Shown: positions 23,358-31,926 of the stretch, piece after piece | Layout: each line of letters opens with the position of its first letter | How positions within the stretch are numbered: position 1 is the first letter of the stretch | Assembly: GCA_947649615.1 (NCBI GenBank) | Contig: CANSSG010000006.1 | Span: forward strand, 1-64,000 | DNA: 64,000 nucleotides | Direction of reading: 5' to 3' | DNA from: an uncultured Clostridia bacterium | Lineage (GTDB): Bacteria; Bacillota; Clostridia; Oscillospirales; Oscillospiraceae | The notes under the pieces: generated by a model | Database searches by the model: none | Told to the model about the DNA's origin: nothing | What the model saw: only the letters and a program-made list of their open reading frames with translations | Program-made: the position numbers and the translations under genes

Positions 23358-24232
23358 TACCGTCCTCCTTTCATTGCCGTCCACAGGCAATCCGCCAACG
23401 CCGCGAACTCCTCCAGCCCCAGTGCTTCCCCCCGGACGGCGGGGGGAAGGCCGCACTGGGAGACAGCCCGCGCAATGCCCTCCTTCCCCAGCCGGGAGCC
23501 AAAGGCGGTGCCAAGGGAATTGCACAGCGTCTTACGCCGCAGGGCGAAAGCCCCCTTCACCACCTGGAAGAAGAAATCCTCCCCGCACCGGGCCGAAACG
23601 GCGGGCGTTTCCCTCACCCGGCAGCGGATCACGGAGGAAGTCACCTTCGGCGCAGGCAAAAAGCACTCCGGCGGCACATCGAAGAGGATTTCCGGCTGGG
23701 TATAGAGCTGCATATAAACCGACAGCGCGCCGTAGTCCTTACTTCCCGGCTTCGCCGCCAGCCGCAGGGCCACCTCCCGCTGCACCATGACGGTGATGGC
23801 GGCAAACCGCTTCGTCTCCACCAGCGCCCGCAGGATAGGCGACGCCACATTATAGGGCAAATTGGCGCAGACCAGCGGCGTCAGCCCTTGAAACTCCCGA
23901 TCCACCAATTCCGGAAGGTCCAGCTTCAGCACATCGCCGGAGATGAGGGTAAAATTCTCCGCCCCGTCCATCGTTTCCGCCAGCACCGGCGGCAGGGCGG
24001 GGTCCAGTTCCACCGAGACCACCTTTCCGGCCCGTTTGCACAGTTCCCTTGTCAGGCAGCCGATGCCCGGCCCGATTTCGAGGACGCCGCAGTCCCGGTC
24101 CCCGGCCCCGGCGGCGGCAATATCCCGGGGCGCCCATTCGGCCACCAGGAAATTCTGCCCCATCGCCTTGGAAAACCGGAACCCATGCCGGGCCAGCAGG
24201 GCCTTGACTTCGCGGATATCGCAGAGATTCAT
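23357..24232 (-). CDS. rsmA: 16S rRNA (adenine1518-N6/adenine1519-N6) dimethyltransferase
   Basis: A 291-residue RsmA/KsgA that dimethylates two adjacent adenines near the 3' end of 16S rRNA late in 30S assembly. Residues 18-35 read RFSKAMGQNFLVAEW. The SAM-binding motif I is VLEIGPGIGCLTREL near 50, and the catalytic NLPYNVASPIL near 120 is the N-L-P-Y signature. FLPAPKVTSSVIR lies further on. ATG 24232 follows AGGAGGAG. An extended -10 (TGG-TATACT, 24262-24270) lies upstream on the minus strand. A MITE-like repeat abuts this promoter region. The final codon overlaps the next gene. Confidence 0.95.
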   Translation of the reverse strand: MNLCDIREVKALLARHGFRFSKAMGQNFLVAEWAPRDIAAAGAGDRDCGVLEIGPGIGCLTRELCKRAGKVVSVELDPALPPVLAETMDGAENFTLISGDVLKLDLPELVDREFQGLTPLVCANLPYNVASPILRALVETKRFAAITVMVQREVALRLAAKPGSKDYGALSVYMQLYTQPEILFDVPPECFLPAPKVTSSVIRCRVRETPAVSARCGEDFFFQVVKGAFALRRKTLCNSLGTAFGSRLGKEGIARAVSQCGLPPAVRGEALGLEEFAALADCLWTAMKGGR

Positions 24233-24286
24233 AAAAACTCCTCCTCGGCGGCTTTTTCTCTAGTATACCATAATTTTTGAAATTAT

Positions 24287-24531
24287 CTAGGGCTTGTTTG
24301 ATAAATGGCGGAATGACCAAAAGCGAGAGATTTTTTCGATGGACAAGGCAAATATGATTCCACAACGGCCCCGTCGAGGGGCCGTGTGGAATTCAATCGC
24401 GCATGGGCGCTCGATGCGCCCATTGCGCGATCTACGTAGGAATACTTTGTGTATTTCAAGATTTTTTAACGCTGTACAGCGGAAAAAGATCCGCCCTTTG
24501 GGCGTTTTGACATTTTTCAAACATGCCCTAG
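24287..24531. mobile_element. MITE-like element with terminal inverted repeats
   Basis: A 245-bp AT-rich non-coding insert between rsmA and the TSUP gene. Its ends, CTAGGGCTTGTTTGA (24287-24301) and TCAAACATGCCCTAG (24517-24531), are inverted copies with one mismatch, and weaker similarity continues inward for about ten more bases. Both ends read TA-GGGC, as expected of an element inserted at TA, the target of IS630/Tc1-type transposases. Inside are two strong hairpins, ACGGCCCC/GGGGCCGT and a 16-bp CGCGCATGGGCGC-type stem. The right-end sequence recurs at 48474-48502. It has no gene and fits a miniature element mobilised by an IS630 enzyme (inference). Confidence 0.7.
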
Positions 24532-24548
24532 CCTTTTTCCCCTCCATG

Positions 24549-24557
24549 TGGTATAAT
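24549..24557 (+). promoter_or_regulatory. Extended -10 promoter of the TSUP gene
   Basis: TGG-TATAAT (TATAAT at 24552-24557) just outside the repeat element; no good -35 is seen. Confidence 0.6.
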
Positions 24558-24592
24558 CGCCGGGAAACTTACCGATAAAGGAGGGCTTGCCC

Positions 24593-25357
24593 ATGGCGGA
24601 ACTGCTGAAGACCCTGCTGGTTGTCTGCCCGCTGATATTCCTGGGGGGCTTTGTAGACAGCGTTGCCGGAGGCGGCGGGCTTATTACCTTGCCGGCCTAC
24701 ATGATGGCGGGGGTCCCCGTCCACTTCGCGGCAGGGACGAATAAGGTGGTCAACGCCTGCGGCACAGCCACCGCGTCCCTGAAATTTTTCCGCAGCGGTA
24801 AAATACGGCTTTACGCGGCCCTCTGCGCCGCCGCCGGCGCGCTGGCGGGCGGCTATACCGGCGCGGAGATTGCGAAGCTTCTCAGCGAGGGCCTGCTCAA
24901 GCGCCTGATGCTCATTGCCCTGCCCGCCGTCGCCCTGTTCCTGGCCGTCAAAAAGGACTTCGGCCAGGAAACCGCCCACAAGCCCCACCCCCGTCCCTAC
25001 GAGCTGGCCGTAAGCCTGGCCATCGGCCTATTGATCGGCTGTTACGACGGCATGGTCGGCCCCGGCACAGGCACATTTATGATTATGGCCTTCACCGCCC
25101 TGCTGGGCATGGACATGGTGACCGCCTCCGGCTGTGCCAAGGTGGGCAACCTGGCGTCCAACGCGGCGGCGGCGGCGGCATTCATCATAGGCGGCAAAGT
25201 GCTTTGGACGCTGGTACTCCCGGCGGCGGCATGCAGCATGCTGGGCAACTGGTGCGGGGCGCGGTACGCCATCCGGGGCGGCGGGAAGAAGATTCGGGGC
25301 ATGATATTCCTGGTCCTGGGGATGCTGTTCGCCAAGCTTCTCTACGACCTCCTGTAG
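24593..25357 (+). CDS. TSUP-family (TauE/SafE) membrane transporter
   Basis: A 254-residue integral membrane protein with about eight helices in two repeats. Each repeat carries the family's Gly/Asn signature: FLGGFVDSVAGGGGLITLPA and GTNKVVN in the first half, YDGMVGPGTGTFMIMAFTAL and AKVGNLASNAAA in the second. TSUP/TauE/SafE proteins export sulfite, organosulfonates or related anions. The substrate here cannot be told, and no sulfur gene is near. I chose ATG 24593, nine bases after AAGGAGG; a TTG six bases upstream would sit on the SD. A bidirectional terminator separates it from the convergent ABC transporter. Confidence 0.9.
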   Translation: MAELLKTLLVVCPLIFLGGFVDSVAGGGGLITLPAYMMAGVPVHFAAGTNKVVNACGTATASLKFFRSGKIRLYAALCAAAGALAGGYTGAEIAKLLSEGLLKRLMLIALPAVALFLAVKKDFGQETAHKPHPRPYELAVSLAIGLLIGCYDGMVGPGTGTFMIMAFTALLGMDMVTASGCAKVGNLASNAAAAAAFIIGGKVLWTLVLPAAACSMLGNWCGARYAIRGGGKKIRGMIFLVLGMLFAKLLYDLL

Positions 25358-25408
25358 TCCGCCAGAAACCGCGGCTGTCAAAAAAGCCCTCCGCAGGCGT
25401 TCATACTG

Positions 25409-25437
25409 AAAGGAGAGGGCAAAGCCCTCTCCTTTTT
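25409..25437. terminator. Bidirectional terminator
   Basis: AAAGGAGAGGGC-aaa-GCCCTCTCCTTT with A and T runs on both sides, between the converging TSUP and ABC genes. Confidence 0.88.
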
Positions 25438-25438
25438 G

Positions 25439-27160
25439 TCATCCATTGGCAACATTATACAGTGAGTAAAAGTATTCCTTCCGCTCCATCAAATCCCCAA
25501 ACTTACCCTGCTCGCAGACCTCGCCGCCCCGCAGGACGAAAATCTCATCATACTGCTCCAGCAGCCCCTCCTCCAGCCTGTGGGTGACCACCACCCGCGT
25601 CAATCCGTCCAGGTGCAGGATGGCGTCCGTCACCGCGAACGCGGTCTGGTTATCCAGCGCCGCCGTGGCCTCGTCCAGCAGCAGCACGGGGGTCTCCCGC
25701 ATCAGGCATCGTGCGATGGACACCCTCTGCCGCTCCCCGCCGGACAGCCCGTTTCCATTTTCGCCGCAGCGGTAGCCCTCGCCTTTCTGCGCAACGAGTT
25801 CATCCAGCCCGGCGCGGTGGACGGCCAGTTCCAGCTTATCCTCCGGGAAGTCCCGGAACATGGTAATATTCTGATAAAGCGTATCATCAAACAGGAACAC
25901 ATTCTGCCCGATCAAACTCATCACATCATAGAGGCTGTCGGTATCAATCTCCCGCAGTTCCTTCCCATCAATGGCGATCGACCCGCTGTACCCATCGTAT
26001 CCGCCCATGAGCAGGTTCAGCAGTGTGCTTTTCCCCGACCCGGACGCGCCCACCAGGGCGTATTTCTTCCCAGCCTCTATCTTAAGGGACAGGTTTTTCA
26101 GCACCGGCTCTTCCGCCTCATAGCCGAAGGTCACGTTTTGCAAAGTGATAGCGTCTCGGACCTCTGGCCTGACCGCGTCGCCGGAGCGCCCCGCGTTTTC
26201 CTCCGTGACCTCCGCCAGCTTCTCCACCAGCCCCACAGCGGCCTTCCGGGCGGCCCAGTACTCAGGAATCATGCGGATCACACTGGTCAGATAGCCGGAC
26301 AAGTTGACAAACACAACTACCGTGCCAACGGAAATGCTCCCTTGAATTGCCAGCACCGCGCCAGCGAAGAAGAGACCAAACTGCATAACGATGGCGCACA
26401 CCCCGGATGCTTCCTGTATCAACGCGCCGCACCAGCGGCGGCGGTATTTTGTCTCCTCGACAGTCTGATTCAATTCATTGAACCGTTTTCCTGTCTCCTT
26501 CTCCGCCTTAAAGCTTTTTACGACAGAAAACCCTTCCAGCAGTTCCTTGATCTGCGCCATAAATCTTTCGTTCTGGTTACTGACAGCCAGTTCCCGTTTT
26601 TCCATGATGCCGCCCGTCAATACCGCTACAGCCAGCGGCAGCAGGCTCAATACAATGGCGATTACCGCCAACAGCGGGCTATACCATATCATCATGCTCA
26701 ACGAGCCGATGCCCAGTATCCCATAAGCGGCCAAGTCCAGTGGTTTTTCCAGATAATTTCCTTCAATAGACGTCACATCGTTGGTCAGGGTAGATAAGTA
26801 CCTGCCGGAATTTTCCTTGGAAAACGCACTGATGCTTTTGCCTGACAAGCGCCGGAAGGCCAGGGCCTTGTACTGCACCAATGCACGGCGGATAAAATGA
26901 AATTTCGCCCAATAATCAGAGAAGTCTACCAGAACCATCACCGCAGTAATAGCCAGCATAATCCACAGCACATTGAAAAGCTCTTCCATATTCCCGTTTC
27001 CAATTGCATCAATCACCGCACCCAGTACCCAGGAAATGGCCAGATTGACGCCAACTGCTATTGTATGCAAGGCCATCGCCATACTAAAGCAGATGTGGTT
27101 CTTCTCATAAAACGCGCGAAAATATTCCCGTGCCGCCGGATTTTTCCTATTTCTTTTCAT
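25439..27160 (-). CDS. ABC transporter, fused permease and ATPase (exporter type)
   Basis: A 573-residue half-transporter of the type I exporter fold. Six membrane segments lie in residues about 20-300 (ALHTIAVGVNLAISWVLGAVI, LFNVLWIMLAITAVMVLVDF and others). The nucleotide-binding domain is C-terminal: Walker A GASGSGKST near 370, signature LSGGERQRVSIARCL near 475, Walker B with LLLDEATAALD, and the switch His in VVVTHRLEEG. ATG 27160, after AAGGAGAAG, overlaps the end of the XRE gene by 14 bases. Only one half is encoded, so it would act as a homodimer. The substrate may be a drug, peptide or lipid. It is probably controlled by the upstream XRE protein. Confidence 0.92.
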   Translation of the reverse strand: MKRNRKNPAAREYFRAFYEKNHICFSMAMALHTIAVGVNLAISWVLGAVIDAIGNGNMEELFNVLWIMLAITAVMVLVDFSDYWAKFHFIRRALVQYKALAFRRLSGKSISAFSKENSGRYLSTLTNDVTSIEGNYLEKPLDLAAYGILGIGSLSMMIWYSPLLAVIAIVLSLLPLAVAVLTGGIMEKRELAVSNQNERFMAQIKELLEGFSVVKSFKAEKETGKRFNELNQTVEETKYRRRWCGALIQEASGVCAIVMQFGLFFAGAVLAIQGSISVGTVVVFVNLSGYLTSVIRMIPEYWAARKAAVGLVEKLAEVTEENAGRSGDAVRPEVRDAITLQNVTFGYEAEEPVLKNLSLKIEAGKKYALVGASGSGKSTLLNLLMGGYDGYSGSIAIDGKELREIDTDSLYDVMSLIGQNVFLFDDTLYQNITMFRDFPEDKLELAVHRAGLDELVAQKGEGYRCGENGNGLSGGERQRVSIARCLMRETPVLLLDEATAALDNQTAFAVTDAILHLDGLTRVVVTHRLEEGLLEQYDEIFVLRGGEVCEQGKFGDLMERKEYFYSLYNVANG

Positions 27161-28049
27161 TTTTCTTCTCCTTTTCTTCTTTCCAACCATCCCCGTTCAG
27201 CAGCGGCGCCTTATCTCCGTTTCCTATAGCGACCAAATGGCCCTCCGTCTGCATCATGCACCGGGCCATGTAAAGGAAGGGGACTATCTCCGCACTGCCA
27301 TACTGATAATAGGCATGGGTGGCTGTCTCCTCAAGCTGCAATTCCTCTTTCCGAAGGATGCGGAACGTACAAAGCTCGTCAAGAATAGCCTGAATTTCCT
27401 CTACCGGCATGTGCAGGGCCTTGGCGATGGTCCCCGGCACATACAGCCGGAATCCCCGGCTGTAGAGATATTCCAGCAGTTCCAGGCACCCTGGCCGCGC
27501 CAGGATCCGGAAGAACCGCCGGTATAGGTCCTTAGGCGCGAAGTAGGCGTCGTATCCCTTCTTCGGCCTGGGCCAGACGGAAGCAAAGGACATATCCCCG
27601 GCGTGGACGTCCAGCATGAACCCATCCTCAAACCACGCCTGGCTGGTAATCAGGTACCGTTCCCCCGTCTCCAGGTCCTCCTGCTCGCAAGCTTCCAGGT
27701 AGCCCACCTCCGGGAATTTCGGAATATCGGCCGCTAAATTTTTCATAGCTGTCCAGTTCAGCCGGCAGATCTGGTCGAACCGGTCCTTCAAGGGCATCCC
27801 CGCCAGCCACCGGGCCAGTGCCTCGTGGATATCGAACCTTTCCCCGCCCTCCCTGCCAAAGAGGGCGTCTACCGTCACCTTTAAAGTGCTGGCGATAGCG
27901 GGCAGCAGGGCGACATCCGGCGCGCCGCCGTTTTCCCACCGGCTGACGGCCTGGGTAGAGACCCCCACCGCCTTGCCCAGCTCCTCCTGGGTCATGCCCA
28001 GTTCTTTTCTATATTTGGTAATCTGCCCCCCGATGAAAGCGTTGTTCAT
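27147..28049 (-). CDS. XRE-family regulator with a large C-terminal domain
   Basis: A 300-residue protein. The HTH is at residues about 8-65 (LGMTQEELGKAVGVSTQAVS followed by RWENGGAPDVALL and VTVDALFG). The C-terminal 230 residues contain a LNWTAMKNLAADIPKFP region and a winged-helix-like segment near 215-260 (MPVEEIQAILDELCTFRILRKEE), a pattern of XRE regulators that sit beside ABC exporters. It ends in a run of Lys/Glu. ATG 28049 follows AAGGAGG. Transcription continues into the ABC gene with overlapping frames, so this is a two-gene operon in which the regulator probably senses the exported compound. Confidence 0.88.
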   Translation of the reverse strand: MNNAFIGGQITKYRKELGMTQEELGKAVGVSTQAVSRWENGGAPDVALLPAIASTLKVTVDALFGREGGERFDIHEALARWLAGMPLKDRFDQICRLNWTAMKNLAADIPKFPEVGYLEACEQEDLETGERYLITSQAWFEDGFMLDVHAGDMSFASVWPRPKKGYDAYFAPKDLYRRFFRILARPGCLELLEYLYSRGFRLYVPGTIAKALHMPVEEIQAILDELCTFRILRKEELQLEETATHAYYQYGSAEIVPFLYMARCMMQTEGHLVAIGNGDKAPLLNGDGWKEEKEKKNEKK

Positions 28050-28239
28050 ACCGGAAACCTCCTTATCAACCGTCGTTTGCATTTTACATCAAATCCCACT
28101 TGAATGCAAGGCACGTATTTTTGACCAAAATCAACTGTGCATTGACCCTCTAAATCCAACGCATAATCCCGCCGTTCCCCTCATAGGCTGTATGGACAAC
28201 CGGCACAGCCGCCGAACAACCAATGAGGAGACTTTACAT

Positions 28240-28845
28240 ATGGAACCAACCAAAAACTTCGTCCAGCTTCGCGGAACGGCGGCGGGGGAACCCGAGCCTT
28301 CCCATGAAAACCACGGCCAGCAGTTTTACCGTTTTCCTTTTGCGGTCCGGCGGCTGTCGGGCCAGACGGACACCTTATGGGTCATTGCCACCGCCGGGCA
28401 GCTCCGCCGCCTGGAGCCTTTGACAGGCCGCCGCCTGGCGGTAGACGGCCAGCTTCGTTCCTTCAACAACAAAAGCGGCTGCGGGAGCCGCCTGGTGATT
28501 TCGGTATTCGCCCAATTCCTGGCCCCTGACCCGGAGGAGGAGGATCAGAACCGCATCCTTCTGCGCGGCGTAATCTGCAAGCCCCCGGTTCTGCGGCGTA
28601 CGCCCTTAGGCCGGTGCATCTCCGACATGATGCTGGCGGTCAACCGCCGCTATGGCCGGGCGGACTACCTCCCCTGCATCGCCTGGGGCCAAGTCGCCAT
28701 GATTACGGGCAGCATGCTGGTTGGGGAGAGCCTTTCCCTGGAAGGCCGCGTCCAAAGCCGCGCCTACACCAAGGTCGTAGAGGGCTGCGCCCAGGAGCGG
28801 GTAGCCTTTGAAGTCAGCATCATGCACCTGGTAGATGATGACTAG
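28240..28845 (+). CDS. Single-stranded DNA-binding protein with two OB folds
   Basis: A 201-residue SSB-type protein. The first half (about 5-95) has SHENHGQQFYRFPFAVRRLSG and GRRLAVDGQLRSFN. The second half (about 105-195) has ILLRGVICKPPVLRRTPLGR, SDMMLAVNRRYGRADYLPCI and GESLSLEGRVQSR. Both halves follow the OB-fold SSB pattern, so it looks like an internal duplication, unlike the standard 110-residue OB domain plus acidic tail of Ssb. The end (LVDDD) is acidic but is not the usual DIPF tip. ATG follows AATGAGGAG. It is likely an accessory SSB rather than the replicative one, which is normally next to rpsF/rpsR. Confidence 0.85.
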   Translation: MEPTKNFVQLRGTAAGEPEPSHENHGQQFYRFPFAVRRLSGQTDTLWVIATAGQLRRLEPLTGRRLAVDGQLRSFNNKSGCGSRLVISVFAQFLAPDPEEEDQNRILLRGVICKPPVLRRTPLGRCISDMMLAVNRRYGRADYLPCIAWGQVAMITGSMLVGESLSLEGRVQSRAYTKVVEGCAQERVAFEVSIMHLVDDD

Positions 28846-28849
28846 CCAA

Positions 28850-28881
28850 AAGCCGCCGCCCGTTCCCGGGCGGCGGCTAAA
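28850..28881. terminator. Bidirectional terminator
   Basis: AGCCGCCGCCCG-ttcc-CGGGCGGCGGCT with short A/T flanks between the SSB gene and the convergent helicase gene. Confidence 0.75.
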
Positions 28882-28896
28882 ATCAACCTGCGGTTA

Positions 28897-31122
28897 TTAT
28901 CTCCTGCGTCCCCAGCCCCGTCCCTGGGACCGTCTTTCCCGCTGAAAGCAGGCGTCGCACAGCCTTCCCCTGTGGTGCAGGGCCAGCGCCTTTCCGCACC
29001 GGCCGCAAAAGCGGATGTTGTTGCGCAGGCGGTGAAGCAATATCTCATTGATCTCCTCCGCCACCTCCTCCCTGGCGTCATAGAGCTTGTCCTCATCCAC
29101 GGGGCATTGGAATGCCTTGGAGAAGGAGAAATACAAATCCAGCTTTTTGTAATACAGCTCCAGTTCCGGCAGCGTAGGCGCATCCTCCGGCAGCCCCGGC
29201 TGTTCGATGCCCTCCCCCTGCTGCCAGCGGCGGAGGAAGTGGAAGAACAAATCCCGCAGCGCGTCCTCCGTTTCATCGAAGGGAATATTCGCGGCCCGCA
29301 ATTCCTGCTCCCTGGTAAGCAGAAAGCCCATCTCCCGCATTTTGGAGATAATGGTAATATACCTGGTAATATCCAGCTTCCGGTAAGGCTCCACCGTAGG
29401 CATTTTGTTCCATTCCACCAGCACCTCCAGCAGGTCAAACTCCGCCTGCAAGACCAAGTCGGAGAACCCTGCCACGGCGTATTCCAGCGGCGGCGTCACC
29501 GCTTCCAGCCCCGCCCGGATAAATTCCAGGTTTTGCGTCGCGCCCACATAGCCCTTGTTGTACATCCCGTACCGCCCCGCCCGGCCGGCGATCTGCTTGA
29601 TTTCCTCCGGCTTGAGCATCCGCCGCTCCACGCCGTCGAATTTTTCCGTTTCCATAAAGATAATCCGCCGGATGGGCAGGTTCAGCCCCATGCCGATGGC
29701 GTCGGTAGACACGATATAGGACATCTCCCCCGCCAAAAACCCTTCCATCTGCTTCCGCCGGGTGGCGTAAGGCAGCGCGCCATAAATAATCGCAGGTTCC
29801 TTCCCACTCTGCCGCAGGTCCTCGGCCACACTGAGCACCCCCACCTTGGAGAAGGTGATAAGCGCGTCCCCGGGCTGAACCCGCTGGGGGTCTACGGTTC
29901 TGGGCATACAGACGAGAGGGGTCGTCCTCTGGTGTTCGATCACCTCATAGCTGTCCCCGCAGCTTTCAATCATCCGCAGCAGCAGGTGCTTTGCTTCCGG
30001 CGCGGCGCACAGATGCACCTCCGGGGCCAGCACCCCCAGGATTGCCCTGGTCCAAGCGTACCCCCGCTGTCCATCCGCAATCATCTGGCACTCGTCGATC
30101 ACGGCAACATCCCAGCGCCGTTTCATATCCAGCTTCTCGGCGGTAGCGGCCATATGGGTGTCATCCTCCCGGAAGTCCTCTTCCTCCCCGGTAGACAAGC
30201 TGCAATCCACCCCGGCCTTCAGCAGCGTTTCCTGGGCTTCCAGGGCCAGCAGCCGCAAGGGCGCCAAATACACCCCGGTTTCCGCCTGCCTGAGCCGCTG
30301 GAACCCGGCATAAGTTTTCCCCGTATTGGTGCCGCCCAAGTGCAGCACAAACCGCCGGTGCATCGCCCTGGCGTCCGGATATTCGTCCTTGGGGTTCAGG
30401 GCGGTCAGCAGGTTAAGGCTGGTTCGGATCGCCTTAGGCACATACCAAACCGACCACACGGACCCCAGCCCTTCCTTAAAAAGCTGGGAGACCGGGAAGC
30501 CCTCCATCCGGAGCATCGCTTCCGCGTCCGCTTCCGGCTGGGCGGCGGCGAACTCCGCCAGTGCCTCCTCCGCCACATGCCGCAGCACATAGGGGTATCT
30601 GGCGCAAACCTCCTTGGCGAAGGGGCTGTCCGCCCGGCCCCCCAGCCACGCCCCGGCCATCAAAAAGCACCGCCAGCCGCCTGGAACGCCTCCAGTCCCC
30701 CGGCAGTCCTCCAAAGCCAAAAACTCCTTCATCCACGCCTGCATCTGGGCGTCCCCCGCGCCCCGGCCCTTGGTCATGGAGGGGAGCCGCACCATAAGCG
30801 CCTGATGGTAAAACCCGGCCAGCAGCCAGGGCGCGGCATCTTCCTTTCCGGCGTCCTCCCAGGCCTGTTCCAGGAGGAACCGGGCATACCGCCCGCCCGG
30901 GTGCTGTTCCCTGCGGGGCTTCTGTTTCCCGCGCCCCTTGACAAATGCCTGGCACAGCTCCGCCTCCCGCACTTCTTTTCTCTCCCAAAGCTCCATAGGG
31001 CGTCCCTTCACGAACCCCAGCCGGGGCGCGGGCAGCAGCGCGGCAATCAGTTCGTCCGTCCACCCCCGCTCCTTCAGCGCGAAAGCGGACCACCCGTTGC
31101 TTGTTTTATGAGACAAGCCCAT
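28897..31122 (-). CDS. Suv3-like DExH RNA helicase with a C-terminal zinc-ribbon-like module
   Basis: A protein of about 741 residues. An N-terminal 240-residue region of unknown fold precedes a superfamily 2 helicase core. Walker A is GGTNTGKT, close to the GPTNSGKT of mitochondrial Suv3. Motif II is DECQM (Suv3 has DEVQM), with STDAIGMGLNLPIRRIIF and QIAGRAGRYG as motifs V and VI. The end, CGRCGKALALHHRGRLCDAC, has paired Cys as in a zinc ribbon. Suv3 proteins unwind RNA for degradation. The start is uncertain: ATG 31122 sits right behind AAGGAGG, TTG 31116 has better spacing, and ATG 31146 would be almost leaderless given the promoter at 31155-31183. Confidence 0.85.
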   Translation of the reverse strand: MGLSHKTSNGWSAFALKERGWTDELIAALLPAPRLGFVKGRPMELWERKEVREAELCQAFVKGRGKQKPRREQHPGGRYARFLLEQAWEDAGKEDAAPWLLAGFYHQALMVRLPSMTKGRGAGDAQMQAWMKEFLALEDCRGTGGVPGGWRCFLMAGAWLGGRADSPFAKEVCARYPYVLRHVAEEALAEFAAAQPEADAEAMLRMEGFPVSQLFKEGLGSVWSVWYVPKAIRTSLNLLTALNPKDEYPDARAMHRRFVLHLGGTNTGKTYAGFQRLRQAETGVYLAPLRLLALEAQETLLKAGVDCSLSTGEEEDFREDDTHMAATAEKLDMKRRWDVAVIDECQMIADGQRGYAWTRAILGVLAPEVHLCAAPEAKHLLLRMIESCGDSYEVIEHQRTTPLVCMPRTVDPQRVQPGDALITFSKVGVLSVAEDLRQSGKEPAIIYGALPYATRRKQMEGFLAGEMSYIVSTDAIGMGLNLPIRRIIFMETEKFDGVERRMLKPEEIKQIAGRAGRYGMYNKGYVGATQNLEFIRAGLEAVTPPLEYAVAGFSDLVLQAEFDLLEVLVEWNKMPTVEPYRKLDITRYITIISKMREMGFLLTREQELRAANIPFDETEDALRDLFFHFLRRWQQGEGIEQPGLPEDAPTLPELELYYKKLDLYFSFSKAFQCPVDEDKLYDAREEVAEEINEILLHRLRNNIRFCGRCGKALALHHRGRLCDACFQRERRSQGRGWGRRR

Positions 31123-31154
31123 CCCTCCTTCCTGCTGCGGGTTCATTCCCCTAT

Positions 31155-31183
31155 AGTATAGCCCAGAACCCGAAAATCTTCAA
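31155..31183 (-). promoter_or_regulatory. Promoter of the Suv3-like helicase gene
   Basis: On the minus strand TTGAAG (31178-31183), 17 bp, TATACT (31155-31160). The expected start of the RNA falls at about 31146-31149, on top of the first ATG of the frame. Confidence 0.7.
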
Positions 31184-31205
31184 CGACAGAATTTTATTGA
31201 AAATC

Positions 31206-31234
31206 TTTACATCCTCTCACAATATGCTTATAAT
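31206..31234 (+). promoter_or_regulatory. Promoter of the flavoprotein gene
   Basis: TTTACA (31206-31211), 17 bp, TATAAT (31229-31234). Confidence 0.8.
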
Positions 31235-31289
31235 AGACGCATAAGCTAGGAAAGTGTTCCAACCTCCCAATCAAGAAAGGATGACGGCA

Positions 31290-31907
31290 ATGAAGGTATT
31301 GATGATCAACGGCAGCCCCCGCCCCAACGGCAACACTGCGGCGGCCCTCGGCGAGATGGCCCGGATTTTCCAGCAGGAGGGCATTGAAACGGAGCTTCTC
31401 CACGTTGGTGGCAAGGACATCCGGGGCTGTATCGCCTGTGGGAGCTGCGCGGAAAAGGGCAGATGCGTCTTTGACGATCTGGTCAACGAGACCGCCCCCA
31501 AGTTCGAGGCCTGCGACGGCCTGGTAGTAGGCAGCCCGGTGTACTACGCCTCTGCCAACGCCACCTTGGTCGCCTTCCTCACCCGGCTGTTTTACAGTAC
31601 GCCCTTCCCCAAGACCATGAAAGTAGGCGCGGCGGTTGTCGCGGCCCGCCGGGGCGGGCTGTCGGCCTCCTTTGACGAGCTGAACAAATTCTTCGCCATA
31701 TCCGGCATGCCCATCGCCACCAGCCAGTATTGGAACAGCGTCCACGGCCGTCTCCCCGGCGAAGCGGCCCAGGACGCGGAGGGGATGCAGACCATGCGCA
31801 CCCTGGCCCGGAACATGACGTTCCTGATGCGGGGCGTCGCCCTGGCGAGGGAGGCGTACGGCCTTCCGGAAAAGGAGCCGCCCCAGCGCACCAATTTCAT
31901 CCGGTAG
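31290..31907 (+). CDS. NADPH-dependent FMN reductase/iron-sulfur flavoprotein family
   Basis: A 205-residue flavodoxin-fold protein. It starts MKVLMINGSPRPNGNTAAAL, the FMN phosphate-binding loop. GCIACGSCAEKGRCVFDD near 50-65 has a Cys-x2-Cys-x5-Cys run that in iron-sulfur flavoproteins holds a 4Fe-4S cluster. VVGSPVYYASANATLVAFLTR follows, which stacks on the isoalloxazine. It probably moves electrons between NAD(P)H and quinones, nitro-compounds or iron-sulfur partners. ATG 31290 lies after AAAGGATGA; an in-frame ATG nine bases upstream is within the SD. It has its own promoter and is followed by a hairpin. Confidence 0.9.
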   Translation: MKVLMINGSPRPNGNTAAALGEMARIFQQEGIETELLHVGGKDIRGCIACGSCAEKGRCVFDDLVNETAPKFEACDGLVVGSPVYYASANATLVAFLTRLFYSTPFPKTMKVGAAVVAARRGGLSASFDELNKFFAISGMPIATSQYWNSVHGRLPGEAAQDAEGMQTMRTLARNMTFLMRGVALAREAYGLPEKEPPQRTNFIR

Positions 31908-31926
31908 CCCGGCCCGAACCCCCTCT

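Noticed and set aside
28972-31161. A 729-codon open frame on the + strand opposite the helicase gene
   Set aside because: Pro/Arg/His/Gln-rich shadow of a GC-rich gene; it has no SD or family motif, while the minus strand has full helicase motifs. The same holds for long frames opposite secA (10213-12006), GH38 (34094-36265), the second lipoprotein (51089-53164) and the importer genes (38532-41562).
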